Shown: one piece after another, positions 24,031-32,988 of the stretch
Layout of the letters: each line of letters opens with the position of its first letter
Numbering within the stretch: the first letter of the stretch is position 1
Source of the DNA: Microbacterium esteraromaticum
GTDB lineage: Bacteria; Actinomycetota; Actinomycetes; Actinomycetales; Microbacteriaceae
DNA length: 40,878 nucleotides
Direction of reading: 5' to 3'
NCBI RefSeq assembly: GCF_900163815.1
Contig: NZ_FUKO01000021.1
Coordinates: 1-40,878 of the forward strand
Notes under the pieces: model-generated
The model's input: the letters and a program-made list of their open reading frames with translations, nothing else
What the model was told of the DNA's origin: nothing
Database searches by the model: none
Position numbers and translations under genes: made by a program

Positions 24031-24471
24031 TCATTCGCGCGACGTCGCCAAGGTGAAGATTCGACCGCTGACTAGCTTCGGCGTGAGCCTCACCCAACGA
24101 TCCTTTTCCTCGGGAGCCCAAGGACGGAGTTCGAGCTTGTCGAGTGCTTCGATTTGAGCGGCGTTGGTGACTTCCTCCGCGTAACCCTTAGCGATCACGC
24201 TGAAAGCTACGTGCTCGTCGTACCCGTCAATTTGGAAAACGATCGATCTGTGAATTGTGAGCTCAATGAGTTTCGTACCGGGAGCGGTGCGGAAGACGAT
24301 GCATCCATTGTCGATCGCATGGTTGACCGGGAAGATATCGATCTCCTCGGCGGCCCTCGCCGCGATCCGGCCGTAGGGTGCGTTGGCAATGCGTTCCCAA
24401 CATTCGGTTTCGGACATCGAACGCGACGGTGGCCGATCTTCCCAGGACGAATCAGCGGTGCTCGGGTACAT
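24031..24471 (-). CDS. Pyridoxamine 5'-phosphate oxidase-like flavin-binding protein
   Basis: The 146-residue split-barrel protein has Glu-Cys-Trp-Glu-Arg-Ile, Gly-Arg-Ile-Ala, Asp-Ile-Phe-Pro-Val-Asn-His, Phe-Arg-Thr-Ala-Pro-Gly-Thr-Lys and Phe-Gln-Ile-Asp-Gly-Tyr-Asp. This is the pattern of small FMN or F420-binding PNPOx-family proteins, several of which belong to the M. tuberculosis DosR regulon (Rv0080, Rv3129). It resembles the protein at 32298. ATG 24471 has AAAGG upstream. DevR-type boxes lie 108-190 bases upstream, so regulation by the local DevR is likely. Substrate unknown. Confidence 0.8.
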   Translation of the reverse strand: MYPSTADSSWEDRPPSRSMSETECWERIANAPYGRIAARAAEEIDIFPVNHAIDNGCIVFRTAPGTKLIELTIHRSIVFQIDGYDEHVAFSVIAKGYAEEVTNAAQIEALDKLELRPWAPEEKDRWVRLTPKLVSGRIFTLATSRE

Positions 24472-24578
24472 GGCATCAACCTTTCTGCCTCGCTTCAGGC
24501 GAGGGACGGGTGCGCGCCGGCTGGCGATCACGAGAGCCGGGCGACGCCTAACAAGAACGCTATGCTGACGCCCTTAGT

Positions 24579-24600
24579 AGTCCAAAGGACTTACGTCCCA
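24579..24600. promoter_or_regulatory. DevR/DosR-type box(es), overlapping pair
   Basis: AGTCCAAAGGACT (24579-24591) is a perfect 13-bp palindrome. It overlaps AGGACTTACGTCCCA (24586-24600), which follows the DosR core GGGACTNNNGTCCC with one mismatch. It lies between the divergent PNPOx-like and DoxX-like genes and can serve both. Confidence 0.65.
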
Positions 24601-24645
24601 CGATCCGTAGCCAACCGGGCAGATCGGGCGGAGTAGCCACACGCC

Positions 24646-24660
24646 GGGACCTTCGGCCCT
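24646..24660. promoter_or_regulatory. DevR/DosR-type box
   Basis: GGGACCTTCGGCCCT is a near-perfect palindrome of the DosR-box type. It begins 60 bases from the previous box and ends 78 bases before the DoxX-like gene. It is identical to the box at 37927. Confidence 0.75.
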
Positions 24661-24738
24661 AACAGGACGTGCGCTCACGCCAGATGGTGGGAGTATCCGC
24701 CGAGGCATTTCGTCTGCGGCACTACGTGAAGGATTCCC

Positions 24739-25320
24739 ATGACTGCTCTGCAGACACCACTGTCGCGCTCGACGGAGTTAGCGAAAGCCGCGAAGGGTGA
24801 TGAGACGCGCATAGTGACCATTGCCAGCGGGCGGCGCTGGCTCGCCATCATGAGACTAGCGATCGGCTTTATCTTTTTTTGGGCCTTCCTGGACAAGACG
24901 TTCGGCCTCGGCTATTCGACGCCGCTGGAACGAGCATGGATCTCCGGCGGTACACCGAGCCAGGGGTTTCTCAACAGTGACTCGGTCATCGGTCCCTTGA
25001 AGCCGTTCTTTGCCGCGATCGCCAGCCCAGTGAGCGATGTGCTCTTCATGGTCGCGATGCTCGCGATCGGACTGGCAGTGCTACTTGGCGTGGGGCTTCG
25101 CGTCAGCGCCGTCGTTGGGACGATCCTCATGCTCGCGATGTACCTCGCTGAGTGGCCTTTCGGCGCCAACGCGGCCTCGACCAATCCGTTGGTCGATTAC
25201 CACATCATCTACGCCCTTGCCCTCATCGTCACGGCCGCTCTCGCGGCCGGGGACACCTGGGGTTTCGGCCGGCAATGGAAGGCGCTCCCTCTCGTTCGGC
25301 GCAACCGCTGGCTCGTCTGA
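24739..25320 (+). CDS. DoxX/DoxD-like membrane protein
   Basis: This is a 193-residue integral membrane protein. After a 35-residue soluble start come four hydrophobic helices (about 36-52, 84-108, 113-132, 150-166). The first contains Ile-Gly-Phe-Ile-Phe-Phe-Trp-Ala-Phe-Leu-Asp-Lys, typical of DoxX/DoxD proteins (small subunit of thiosulfate:quinone oxidoreductase and relatives). Its redox partner is unknown. It is the first gene of a likely operon with uspA, devS and devR (gaps of 43, 34 and -4 bases), behind two DevR-type boxes. Confidence 0.75.
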   Translation: MTALQTPLSRSTELAKAAKGDETRIVTIASGRRWLAIMRLAIGFIFFWAFLDKTFGLGYSTPLERAWISGGTPSQGFLNSDSVIGPLKPFFAAIASPVSDVLFMVAMLAIGLAVLLGVGLRVSAVVGTILMLAMYLAEWPFGANAASTNPLVDYHIIYALALIVTAALAAGDTWGFGRQWKALPLVRRNRWLV

Positions 25321-25363
25321 CGAAATGGGAGGGCCGCGAGGCTACAGGGGAAGGCCGTGCGAT

Positions 25364-26191
25364 ATGAAGACCATAGTCGTGGGTTTCGATGGGACCAATG
25401 CGTCCCTCGTGGCCGTGGACTGGGCGGCTGAACGAGCCATCCATGGCGGGACTCGGATTGAGATCGTGACGATCGGAGGCACGATCCTCTCGGACGAGAG
25501 TCAGACCGGCGCATCTCTCCGCGCGGCCGAACTCCGTGTGCTCGACAGCGCACCGGAATGCGAAGTTACCTCTCGGCGTGTGTCAGGCACGATGCCGGGG
25601 GCGCTGTTCGAGCAGGCCACTGCAGCGGATCTGTTGGTTGTTGGTGCACACCGCGACGGGGCGGCGAGTTCGATGATGTCCGGTCGGTTCCTGCGACTCG
25701 CCACGGGGTCTGCCGTCCCGATCGTCGTGGTGCCGGCTCACTGGTCGCCTTCCGATGCCGCGGTCGTTGTCGGCTTCTCCGGACACGAAGCGAACTCGCG
25801 AGCCGTCGAGGTGGCCGCGAGCGAAGCGGACGCCGCCGGCGCATCGCTCGTGATCGTGCACGCCTGGCAGATGCCCGTTCCGCGCGTCGAAGGGGCGATC
25901 TCTCTCCGGGCGTCACCAATCCAGGTGAGAGCCGAGCACTCGAGAGTGCTGCGCAGCGCCGCCCTGCGAACGAGCGCTGCGCGTCCCAACCTGGCTGTGG
26001 AGCAAATCTTGTCCCACGGAGACACGGCAGGAGTGCTCCTTGAGCGTGCACGGGATGCCTCCCTGTTGGTTATAGGGATGTCGCATCGGCGCTTCCTCCC
26101 TGACGCGCTGCTTGGATCGGTCGCTCGCGAGCTGCTCACTCAATCTGTGGTTCCTGTGTGCATCGCGCCGAACACCACCCTGGACATGTGA
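25364..26191 (+). CDS. Universal stress protein, two UspA domains
   Basis: The 275-residue protein contains two tandem UspA domains (about residues 1-135 and 140-272). Each starts with a strand ending in Gly-Phe (Val-Val-Gly-Phe-Asp-Gly-Thr and Val-Val-Gly-Phe-Ser-Gly-His). The ATP motif G-x2-G-x9-G(S/T) is degenerate. In domain two Gly-Met-Ser-His...Gly-Ser lacks the second Gly, so nucleotide binding is uncertain. Tandem USPs are prominent DosR-regulon products in mycobacteria. ATG 25364 has GGGGAAGG upstream, and the gene is embedded in the doxX-like/uspA/devS/devR operon. Confidence 0.88.
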   Translation: MKTIVVGFDGTNASLVAVDWAAERAIHGGTRIEIVTIGGTILSDESQTGASLRAAELRVLDSAPECEVTSRRVSGTMPGALFEQATAADLLVVGAHRDGAASSMMSGRFLRLATGSAVPIVVVPAHWSPSDAAVVVGFSGHEANSRAVEVAASEADAAGASLVIVHAWQMPVPRVEGAISLRASPIQVRAEHSRVLRSAALRTSAARPNLAVEQILSHGDTAGVLLERARDASLLVIGMSHRRFLPDALLGSVARELLTQSVVPVCIAPNTTLDM

Positions 26192-26225
26192 TCGCTCGAT
26201 AGACTCGCCGCGACGGGAGGCAGCG

Positions 26226-27890
26226 ATGTCCGAACGTTCAAGGCTGCCCGATGAGGCGGCAAACGCAGCACTTGCGCAGCGCAGGCTCCGAGACCTGCTC
26301 GAGGCGAACGCTTCCATAGTCGAGCGTCTGGATCTCGAGGTGGTGCTTCGACGAATCGTCGAGGCGGCGATGAGGTTGGTCGATGCCCCTTATGGTGCTC
26401 TCGGAGTCACTACACGCGATGGTCATATGGAGCGATTCATCCACGTCGGTATGGACGCTGTCACCGTCGAGCAGATCGGCCAACCACCCACGGGGAAGGG
26501 GCTGCTCGGGGCCGTGATCACCGATCGCATGCCAATTCGGATCCCGCGCCTTGCGTCCGACCCACGATCGGCTGGCTTTCCGGAGCATCATCCACCGATG
26601 GATGCTTTTCTTGGTGTCCCGGTGAGAGTCGGCGACCGCATCTATGGCAACCTCTATCTGACATCGGGAGACAAGGGTCCGTTCACTGATGAGGACGAGA
26701 AGCTGGTCATCGCTCTAGCAGCCACGGCAGGAATCGCGATCGAGAACGCGCACTTGTACGACGTTGCGAAGACACGCGAGATCTGGAGCGACACGACCGC
26801 TGACGTGATGGCCGCGATGCTCGAGGTCGCTGACGAGAGCGTGCTGGATGTCATCGCGGAGCACGTCGGTGCCTTGATCGACGTCGATCTGGTTGTGGTA
26901 GCTGTGCCGCACGGCGACGACGATTTCCGAGTCACTACGGTCCATGGTCACGATGCGGCTTCACTGCGGGGTCGCATCTTCCCCGCAGCCGGAACACTGG
27001 CGGCCCGCGCACTGGCCACGCAGCGGGCGGCGAGCGTCGTCGGTGATGCCGACGCGGACCAGGCGCCGGTCGACTGGCAGCCGGGGTCGGGACCCACAGT
27101 CGCCATTCCGCTCTACAGCGGTACCGAGCCGCTGGGTGTTCTCACGCTCGCACGGCGTCTGGGAGCTTCTGCATTCACCGACGAGGACCTGGATCTCGCA
27201 TTCACATTCGCCGCTCAGGCGAGCGTCGCCATCGAAGTGGTCCGAGCTAGCGAGGACCGACGACGCCTCGAAACGAATCGCGATCGTGCTCGGATCGCGC
27301 GCGACCTGCATGACCACGTCATCCAACGCCTTTTCGGCGCCGGACTGTCACTGCAGGCGGTGTCGGGGACGGTCGATGCCGCGACATCCGCGGTGCTCGA
27401 GTCACAAGTGGACGCGATAGACGCCGCGATCAAGGACATCAGAACGGTCGTATTCGCGCTCGGTGCGGGCGAGCGCGGAAAGCAGAAGCGGACTCGCGAT
27501 CGCCTGTTGGATACCATCTCCGAGGTCTTCGCCGGGCTCTCGTCCACACCCCGCATCACCTTCTCGGGGCCACTTGACTCTCTCATTCACGCGCCGCTCG
27601 CAACGGAACTCGTCGCGGTGTTGCGCGAGTGCCTGACCAACGCAGTCAAACATGCACATGCCCGTCGCATCGAAGTCGCCGTCGAGATCACAGGCGGAGC
27701 GGTCGTTCTCACGGTATTCGACGACGGCCGCGGCATCCCGGACGGAGCGCGCTTGAGCGGCCTGGCAAATATCACCGAACGTGCCCTGCTTCATAGTGGC
27801 CTATGCACGATCACCTCTGACTCGGCATCGGGAACGCGCATCGAATGGTCAGCGCCAGTAACGAACAGTAGCCAATCAGGAGAATCATGA
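26226..27890 (+). CDS. devS: DevS/DosT-like heme-sensor histidine kinase
   Basis: The 554-residue protein has GAF-A (about 35-175), GAF-B (195-340), a HisKA_3 dimerisation region with phospho-acceptor His362 (Asp-Leu-His-Asp-His-Val-Ile-Gln) and a HATPase domain (455-543, N box Asn472, Asp-Asp-Gly-Arg-Gly-Ile). GAF-A resembles M. tuberculosis DevS closely. His122 in His-His-Pro-Pro-Met and Tyr144 in Gly-Asn-Leu-Tyr-Leu are 22 residues apart, exactly as the heme-ligand His149 and distal Tyr171 of DevS. It should therefore sense O2, NO, CO or redox state and phosphorylate the next gene's product. No membrane segments. ATG 26226 has GGGAGG four bases upstream. It overlaps devR by ATGA. Confidence 0.92.
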   Translation: MSERSRLPDEAANAALAQRRLRDLLEANASIVERLDLEVVLRRIVEAAMRLVDAPYGALGVTTRDGHMERFIHVGMDAVTVEQIGQPPTGKGLLGAVITDRMPIRIPRLASDPRSAGFPEHHPPMDAFLGVPVRVGDRIYGNLYLTSGDKGPFTDEDEKLVIALAATAGIAIENAHLYDVAKTREIWSDTTADVMAAMLEVADESVLDVIAEHVGALIDVDLVVVAVPHGDDDFRVTTVHGHDAASLRGRIFPAAGTLAARALATQRAASVVGDADADQAPVDWQPGSGPTVAIPLYSGTEPLGVLTLARRLGASAFTDEDLDLAFTFAAQASVAIEVVRASEDRRRLETNRDRARIARDLHDHVIQRLFGAGLSLQAVSGTVDAATSAVLESQVDAIDAAIKDIRTVVFALGAGERGKQKRTRDRLLDTISEVFAGLSSTPRITFSGPLDSLIHAPLATELVAVLRECLTNAVKHAHARRIEVAVEITGGAVVLTVFDDGRGIPDGARLSGLANITERALLHSGLCTITSDSASGTRIEWSAPVTNSSQSGES

Positions 27891-28531
27891 CCCGCGTCTT
27901 TCTGGTGGACGATCACGAGATCGTGCGGCGTGGGATCGCACAGCTGATCGACGCGGAGGCCGACCTCTCCGTGATCGGTGAAGCAGGCACGTTTCGCGAG
28001 GCAGTCCGGCGGATCGATGCCACGCTGCCCGACGTCGCCGTCCTCGACGTCCGCCTCCCTGACGGTGACGGGGTCAGCCTGTGCCGCGACATCCGATCCG
28101 CGCACCCGGAGATCGCCTGCCTCATCCTCACGGCCTACGACGACGACGACGCCCTGCGTTCAGCGATTCTGGCCGGCGCCAACGGGTACGTCCTCAAAGA
28201 CATCCGCAGTGGGGCACTCATCGACGCAATTCGACGCGCCGCTGCAGGAAGTTCAATTCAGTCCACCGACGTGCTGCGTCGTGGGGCGACCGCGATCCGC
28301 CCCAACCCGCAGAACCTCGACGAACCCGCCGACCTCGACCTCTCGATGCGCGAGAACCAAGTCCTCGACCTGATCACCGGCGGTCTGACCAATCGTGAGA
28401 TTGGAGAGAGACTTGGTCTCGCCGAGAAGACTGTGAAGAACTACGTGAGCGGGCTGCTCGCCAAGCTCGGCATGGAACGTCGCACTCAGGCGGCGGTCTA
28501 CGGGGCTGAGCGGAAACACAAAGGAGACTGA
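27887..28531 (+). CDS. devR: DevR/DosR-like response regulator
   Basis: This is a 214-residue NarL/LuxR-type response regulator. The receiver domain (1-118) has Asp8-Asp9, phospho-acceptor Asp54 in Val-Leu-Asp-Val-Arg-Leu-Pro, Thr82 and Lys104. The C-terminal HTH (150-212) reads Leu-Thr-Asn-Arg-Glu-Ile and Ala-Glu-Lys-Thr-Val-Lys-Asn-Tyr-Val-Ser, then Leu-Leu-Ala-Lys-Leu-Gly-Met-Glu-Arg-Arg-Thr-Gln-Ala-Ala-Val. The recognition helix carries the same Lys-Thr-Val-Lys-Asn residues that in DosR contact the GGGAC box. It starts inside the devS stop codon. The many matching boxes nearby make it the probable local activator, including of its own operon. Confidence 0.93.
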   Translation: MTRVFLVDDHEIVRRGIAQLIDAEADLSVIGEAGTFREAVRRIDATLPDVAVLDVRLPDGDGVSLCRDIRSAHPEIACLILTAYDDDDALRSAILAGANGYVLKDIRSGALIDAIRRAAAGSSIQSTDVLRRGATAIRPNPQNLDEPADLDLSMRENQVLDLITGGLTNREIGERLGLAEKTVKNYVSGLLAKLGMERRTQAAVYGAERKHKGD

Positions 28532-28553
28532 GCCGCTCCGGCGAGTCACGGAT

Positions 28554-29312
28554 TCACGGTGTGCGCAAAGTCGGAGCTGCGATGGTGGGAATCGCAGGTC
28601 CCGCGGTGGCAAGGCGACGACGGAGAATGAGGATGTAGGGGATCATCACGATCGCGATGATCCCGACCGCGATCGTGTCGCCAACAGCGGAGTGCGCCGA
28701 GAGCGTTCCGCTGAGGTTGAACAGCGCATGGAAGACAACACCAAGCAGGATACTTCCGGTCAGCACCACGCAATACGCCAGCGCGATACCGATCAGGATT
28801 GCCCCAGCCAGCTGCAGAGCTTGATCGGTCAGGGAGTAGCCGCGTAACAGATTCACGATGTGCCCTACGCCGAAGGTGACGCCGGAGATGACTATCGCGC
28901 GAGTGAGATTGCCGCGCGTCCGCAGTGCTTGGAGCAGGAATCCGCGGAAGAGAAGCTCCTCGATGAACCCGACAGCGGCGACAAGGATGATCGCGAAAAT
29001 CACTGTCTGCCAGTTGAGGTTCGCGGCGAATCCCTTGCCGTACTGGAGAAACGCGATCGCGAACAACGGAATGTAGAAAACAGTCAGCGGGAGAGTTTTC
29101 GGCTGCACTGGCCGAATGCCGTAAAAAGCGAGCCGTCGACCGGCCCGCAGGTAGACGAGTAGGGCGATCGAAAGCCCGACGAGGACAACACTCGTCATCC
29201 CGGGAAATCCCAGTATCTCGCCCACGTAATCCCCGACGTTGACGGCAACGATGTAGATCACGATCCACACCAGTGCATGCCAAATGGGTTTGGTCTCCTG
29301 CAGCTGTCTCAT
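28554..29312 (-). CDS. CPBP-family intramembrane glutamic protease
   Basis: The 252-residue membrane protein has seven or eight hydrophobic helices. The CPBP (Abi/Rce1-like) motifs are present: Glu-Glu-Leu-Leu-Phe-Arg-Gly (the catalytic Glu-Glu-xxx-Arg), then Phe-Gly-x-x-His (Phe-Gly-Val-Gly-His) and Val-Val-Phe-His-Ala-Leu-Phe-Asn. All catalytic residues are kept. These proteases act on prenylated or peptide substrates or have maturation roles; the target here is unknown. ATG 29312 is preferred, since the alternative at 29354 would place codons across a DevR-type box. It converges with devR (22 bases between). Confidence 0.85.
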   Translation of the reverse strand: MRQLQETKPIWHALVWIVIYIVAVNVGDYVGEILGFPGMTSVVLVGLSIALLVYLRAGRRLAFYGIRPVQPKTLPLTVFYIPLFAIAFLQYGKGFAANLNWQTVIFAIILVAAVGFIEELLFRGFLLQALRTRGNLTRAIVISGVTFGVGHIVNLLRGYSLTDQALQLAGAILIGIALAYCVVLTGSILLGVVFHALFNLSGTLSAHSAVGDTIAVGIIAIVMIPYILILRRRLATAGPAIPTIAAPTLRTP

Positions 29313-29346
29313 GTGTCGATGCTCGCCCACGCTGCCAGACAGGCGT

Positions 29347-29361
29347 AAGGCCAAAGGTCCT
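29347..29361. promoter_or_regulatory. DevR/DosR-type box
   Basis: AAGGCCAAAGGTCCT is the reverse of AGGACCTTTGGCCTT, one change per arm from the island consensus. It ends the spacer 34 bases before the CPBP start, close enough to overlap that gene's promoter. Confidence 0.6.
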
Positions 29362-29414
29362 CCCGTTCACGCCTCGCGAGTCTCCCCGCACAGATTGCAT
29401 TGACATACCGCCGA

Positions 29415-29429
29415 GGGACCTTTGGCCCT
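29415..29429. promoter_or_regulatory. DevR/DosR-type box
   Basis: GGGACCTTTGGCCCT matches the consensus of the island exactly. It is 68 bases from the previous box and 139 bases before xfp, in the CPBP/xfp divergent region. It probably drives xfp. Confidence 0.75.
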
Positions 29430-29568
29430 GTGGCCGATCTCGCGCATCACCCAGACTTTTCGTACGGCAACGGGAAGCAGGGAGCACTCATCGCCCGTCG
29501 CCGTCAACCACGTGGCGTAACCGCCCACGGAAGTCGTAGACATCGAGCATGAGCGAAACGAGTAACGA

Positions 29569-32079
29569 ATGAGCGCCAGCGAACCAACGGCATCCATCCC
29601 TGATCGCGGAACGGCAGCATTCTCCTATCGTGAAAATCACAGACTCGGGGACGAGACGCTCGCCCAACTCGATGCCTGGTGGCGTGCAGCAAACTACCTC
29701 TCTGTCGGGCAGATCTACCTGCTCGACAATCCGCTTCTTCGCGAGCCTCTCACGCGAGAGCACATCAAACCGCGGCTCCTCGGCCACTGGGGTACGACGC
29801 CCGGGCTGAACTTCCTCTACGCACACCTGAACCGGGTGATCCGGGAGCGAGAGATCAGCACCATCTACATCACCGGTCCTGGCCATGGCGGGCCCGGCAT
29901 GGTCGCCAACGCCTACCTGGATGGCACCTACTCCGAGCTTTACTCAGATATTGGCCAGAATGCGGACGGCTTGCAGAAGCTGTGCCGCCAGTTCTCCTTC
30001 CCTGGCGGGATCCCCAGCCATGCTTCGGCTGACACGCCCGGTTCGATCCATGAGGGTGGTGAGCTCGGCTATGCGCTTTCCCACGCGTACGGTGCCGCGT
30101 TCGACAACCCGGACCTGCTGGTCGCCGCGGTGATCGGGGATGGTGAGGCGGAGACGGGGCCGCTTGCGACGAGCTGGCATTCCAACAAGTTCCTCAACCC
30201 GCTGACCGATGGGGTGGTGCTGCCAATCCTGCACTTGAACGGGTACAAGATCGCTAATCCCACGGTGCTGGCGCGGATTCCGGAGGAAGAACTCCTGAGC
30301 CTTATGCGCGGCTACGGCCACACGCCCTACCTCGTGTCGGGCGGCTTCGACGGCGAAGACCCGGCGGCCGTGCACCGGCGGCTGGCCGAGACACTCGACA
30401 CGGTTCTGAATCAGATCGCAGAGATCAAAGCGTCGGCCGCGGCGGGAACATTGCAGAATCGGCCTGCGTGGCCGATGATCATCCTGCGGACGCCGAAGGG
30501 TTGGACGTGCCCGAAAGAGATCGACGGCCTGCCCGCTGAGAACAACTGGCGCTCTCACCAGGTGCCGCTCGCCAGCGCCCGCGACACCCCGGAACATCTC
30601 GACGTCCTCGACGGGTGGCTCCGGTCCTACCGGCCAGAGGAGCTGTTCGACAACTCGGGCACACCGATACCCCTCATCACAGACCTCGCGCCGAAGGGAG
30701 CGCTGCGGATGAGCGCGAACCCCGTCGCGAACGGCGGGGTGCTTAGACGCGATCTGGTGCTTCCCGATTTCCGCGACTATGCGGTGGGCGTCCCGGCCCC
30801 CGGGGCGACGGTGAATGAGGCTACCCGTGTGCTGGGCGAGTGGCTCAGGGATGTCATCCGGGCGAACCCCGACAACTTCCGCATCTTCGGCCCAGACGAG
30901 ACTGTGTCGAACCGTCTTGGCGCCGTGCTTGAGGTCACTGACAAGCAGTGGAACGCGGCCTATCTACCCTCCGACGAACACCTGGCCCCTACCGGCCGCG
31001 TCGTCGAGATGCTCAGCGAGCACCAGTGCGAAGGCTGGCTGGAAGGCTATCTGTTGACCGGTCGGCATGGGCTGTTCAACACCTACGAGGCATTCGTGCA
31101 CATCGTCGACTCGATGTTCAATCAGCACGCCAAATGGTTGAAGACGAGCAAGGAGATCCCGTGGCGCCGCCCGATCGCCTCGCTCAACTATTTGCTGTCG
31201 TCTCACGTGTGGCGTCAGGATCACAACGGCTCCTCCCACCAGGACCCCGGTTTCATTGACCACGTGGTGAACAAGAAGGCCGACGTGGTGCGTGTGTACC
31301 TTCCGTTTGACGCCAATACGTTGCTGTCCGCGTATGACCACTGCCTGCGCAGTGTCGACTACGTCAATGTCGTGGTGGCGGGCAAGCAGCCCACATTCAA
31401 CTGGCTCAGCATGGACCGGGCGATCGAACACATGACCCGTGGCGTCGGTATCTTCGAGTGGGCGGGGACCGAAGTGGAGGGGGAGCAGCCGGATGTGGTG
31501 CTCGGCTGCGCCGGCGATGTGCCAACGCTCGAAGTTCTGGCGGCGGCATCCCTCCTACGCGAAGCGGTCCCCGAGCTCAAGGTCAGGGTCGTCAATGTCG
31601 TCGATCTGATGCGTCTCGTCAGCGAGGGCGAACATCCGCACGGCATGAGCGACCGCGAGTACGACGCTATTTTCACAACCGACCGCCCAGTCATCTTCGC
31701 GTACCACGGGTACCCGTGGCTGATCCACCGGCTAACGTACCGGCGCGCGGGACACGCTGATCTGCACGTCCGCGGATATAAGGAGGAGGGCACGACGACA
31801 ACGCCTTTCGACATGGTCATGCTCAACGACATCGACCGCTATCGTCTCGTCATTGACGTTCTCGACCGCGTTCCGGGGCTCGGCGAGCGATATGCGGGTC
31901 TTCGCCAGCGGATGCAGGATGCGCGAGTGCGCGCCCGCGCCTACACCCGGGAACACGGCGAGGACATCCCCGAGGTCGCCGACTGGACCTGGACGGAGGG
32001 ACCTGAGTCGCAAGCGCGCGAGGTAAACACCGGCGTCGGAAGCTCGAACGTCGGCGGCACGGAAAGCCGCGAAGGGTGA
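29569..32079 (+). CDS. xfp: Xylulose-5-phosphate/fructose-6-phosphate phosphoketolase
   Basis: This 836-residue thiamine-diphosphate enzyme splits xylulose-5-P (and usually fructose-6-P) with phosphate into acetyl-phosphate and glyceraldehyde-3-P or erythrose-4-P. Visible motifs are [15 protein letters not shown] (family signature), Gly-Asp-Gly-Glu-Ala-Glu-Thr-Gly (TPP/Mg site), Pro-Lys-Gly-Trp-Thr-Cys-Pro and Gln-Asp-His-Asn-Gly-Ser-Ser-His-Gln near residue 560. Length is normal. Acetyl-phosphate can yield ATP without respiration, which fits a hypoxia island. A seven-codon frame (29549-29572) overlaps its start by ATGA and may couple translation, as the start has only a weak ribosome site. 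A DevR box lies upstream. Confidence 0.95.
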   Translation: MSASEPTASIPDRGTAAFSYRENHRLGDETLAQLDAWWRAANYLSVGQIYLLDNPLLREPLTREHIKPRLLGHWGTTPGLNFLYAHLNRVIREREISTIYITGPGHGGPGMVANAYLDGTYSELYSDIGQNADGLQKLCRQFSFPGGIPSHASADTPGSIHEGGELGYALSHAYGAAFDNPDLLVAAVIGDGEAETGPLATSWHSNKFLNPLTDGVVLPILHLNGYKIANPTVLARIPEEELLSLMRGYGHTPYLVSGGFDGEDPAAVHRRLAETLDTVLNQIAEIKASAAAGTLQNRPAWPMIILRTPKGWTCPKEIDGLPAENNWRSHQVPLASARDTPEHLDVLDGWLRSYRPEELFDNSGTPIPLITDLAPKGALRMSANPVANGGVLRRDLVLPDFRDYAVGVPAPGATVNEATRVLGEWLRDVIRANPDNFRIFGPDETVSNRLGAVLEVTDKQWNAAYLPSDEHLAPTGRVVEMLSEHQCEGWLEGYLLTGRHGLFNTYEAFVHIVDSMFNQHAKWLKTSKEIPWRRPIASLNYLLSSHVWRQDHNGSSHQDPGFIDHVVNKKADVVRVYLPFDANTLLSAYDHCLRSVDYVNVVVAGKQPTFNWLSMDRAIEHMTRGVGIFEWAGTEVEGEQPDVVLGCAGDVPTLEVLAAASLLREAVPELKVRVVNVVDLMRLVSEGEHPHGMSDREYDAIFTTDRPVIFAYHGYPWLIHRLTYRRAGHADLHVRGYKEEGTTTTPFDMVMLNDIDRYRLVIDVLDRVPGLGERYAGLRQRMQDARVRARAYTREHGEDIPEVADWTWTEGPESQAREVNTGVGSSNVGGTESREG

Positions 32080-32101
32080 GTAGCAGCACGCTTCACGCTG
32101 A

Positions 32102-32239
32102 GTCGAAGAAGCGGTTCTCCTCGATGCCCCGTTGGACCTCGCGCACTGGGGTGCGTGCGTCGCACTTGCTTCTGTCGTGCTCTGGTATGTCGAAGTTCGG
32201 AAGCCCGTGCTGCGGGCATCCGAAAAGTGCCGGAGATAG
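32102..32239 (+). pseudogene. 3' remnant of a P-type cation-transport ATPase gene
   Basis: This frame encodes Ala-Pro-Leu-Asp-Leu-Ala-His-Trp-Gly-Ala, an apolar helix and Trp-Tyr-Val-Glu-Val-Arg-Lys-Pro-Val-Leu-Arg, then stops at 32237-32239. This is the form of the last transmembrane helix and tail of P2-type (Ca2+-like, CtpF-type) cation ATPases. No start or catalytic domain is present; a stop closes the frame just upstream (TGA 32099-32101). CtpF is a DosR-regulon gene in mycobacteria, so a lost member of this island is plausible. The rest of the 218-base gap shows no gene. Confidence 0.5.
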
Positions 32240-32297
32240 GCGCTCCACCCGTAGCCACTCTGCCCGCGGCCTGGGTTCCGCGGGTCGACGTCCGTCT

Positions 32298-32936
32298 TTA
32301 GCGCGGAGGAAAGTGCGGGATCCGCAGAGGACGAAGTGCTCTGTTCGAGTTGCGGCGCGAGCGCATTACAGTGTCGTCGACGGACCGCGTCGGCTCCTGA
32401 GCGCCCAAAGGATGCTTGACGATCGCGTTTCGCTGGGCGGCTGATATCCCACTAGATCTGTCAAAGAATCGACGTCCCGAGACCGAAGAGGTCTCAATGC
32501 AGACGTAGTTGTACTTTGCGGTGGGACTCGAGGAGACCAAGCGTTTCACGCCCGAATCGTGGATCTCCTGGTCAGTTGAGAGACGACGCATGGCGCCTCG
32601 CACAACGACACTCCAGTGGAAGCCTGCGTCTTTGCCGTCGATCTCCAACGCGGCGACCGGATGGGTAACTATCGCCGCGAGCTTCGATCCCGGCGCAGAC
32701 CGGAAATAGATTGATCCGCCATGGACTTTGTAGTTCAGCGGGTAGATATCTGGCGCACCATCTCGGCCAGTGATGGCGAGGCGGCCAAGTGACCCCGCTC
32801 TGATAAGCCGCCAGCACTCCTTCATCGTCAAGGTTTCCACGCCACTGGCCTCTGCACCTTTGATCGTGCGCGAGCGTGCCCCGAAACCATCGGTCGCGCT
32901 CGTGTCCAATTGGACGTTGCCTCGTGGTGAGTTCAT
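32298..32936 (-). CDS. Pyridoxamine 5'-phosphate oxidase-like protein, extended C-terminus
   Basis: The 212-residue protein shares the split-barrel flavin-binding pattern of the protein at 24031: Glu-Cys-Trp-Arg-Leu-Ile, Gly-Arg-Leu-Ala, Asp-Ile-Tyr-Pro-Leu-Asn-Tyr, Phe-Arg-Ser-Ala-Pro-Gly-Ser-Lys and Leu-Glu-Ile-Asp-Gly-Lys-Asp. It has a polar 35-residue N-terminal extension. The last 55 residues are basic and unlike the family, so the C-terminus may be shifted or decayed. ATG 32936 has AGGGG upstream. A DevR-type box centres about 60 bases before the start, so it is probably part of the regulon. Substrate unknown. Confidence 0.75.
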   Translation of the reverse strand: MNSPRGNVQLDTSATDGFGARSRTIKGAEASGVETLTMKECWRLIRAGSLGRLAITGRDGAPDIYPLNYKVHGGSIYFRSAPGSKLAAIVTHPVAALEIDGKDAGFHWSVVVRGAMRRLSTDQEIHDSGVKRLVSSSPTAKYNYVCIETSSVSGRRFFDRSSGISAAQRNAIVKHPLGAQEPTRSVDDTVMRSRRNSNRALRPLRIPHFPPR

Positions 32937-32988
32937 GAATTGCCCCTTTATGTTCCTCTCATTGGACAACTTCCGCTGAGGAACCGAC

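Noticed and set aside
32076..32444. Plus-strand frame after xfp as a gene
   Set aside because: Arg/Ser-rich translation without a ribosome site; another frame in the same place carries the ATPase-tail motifs.
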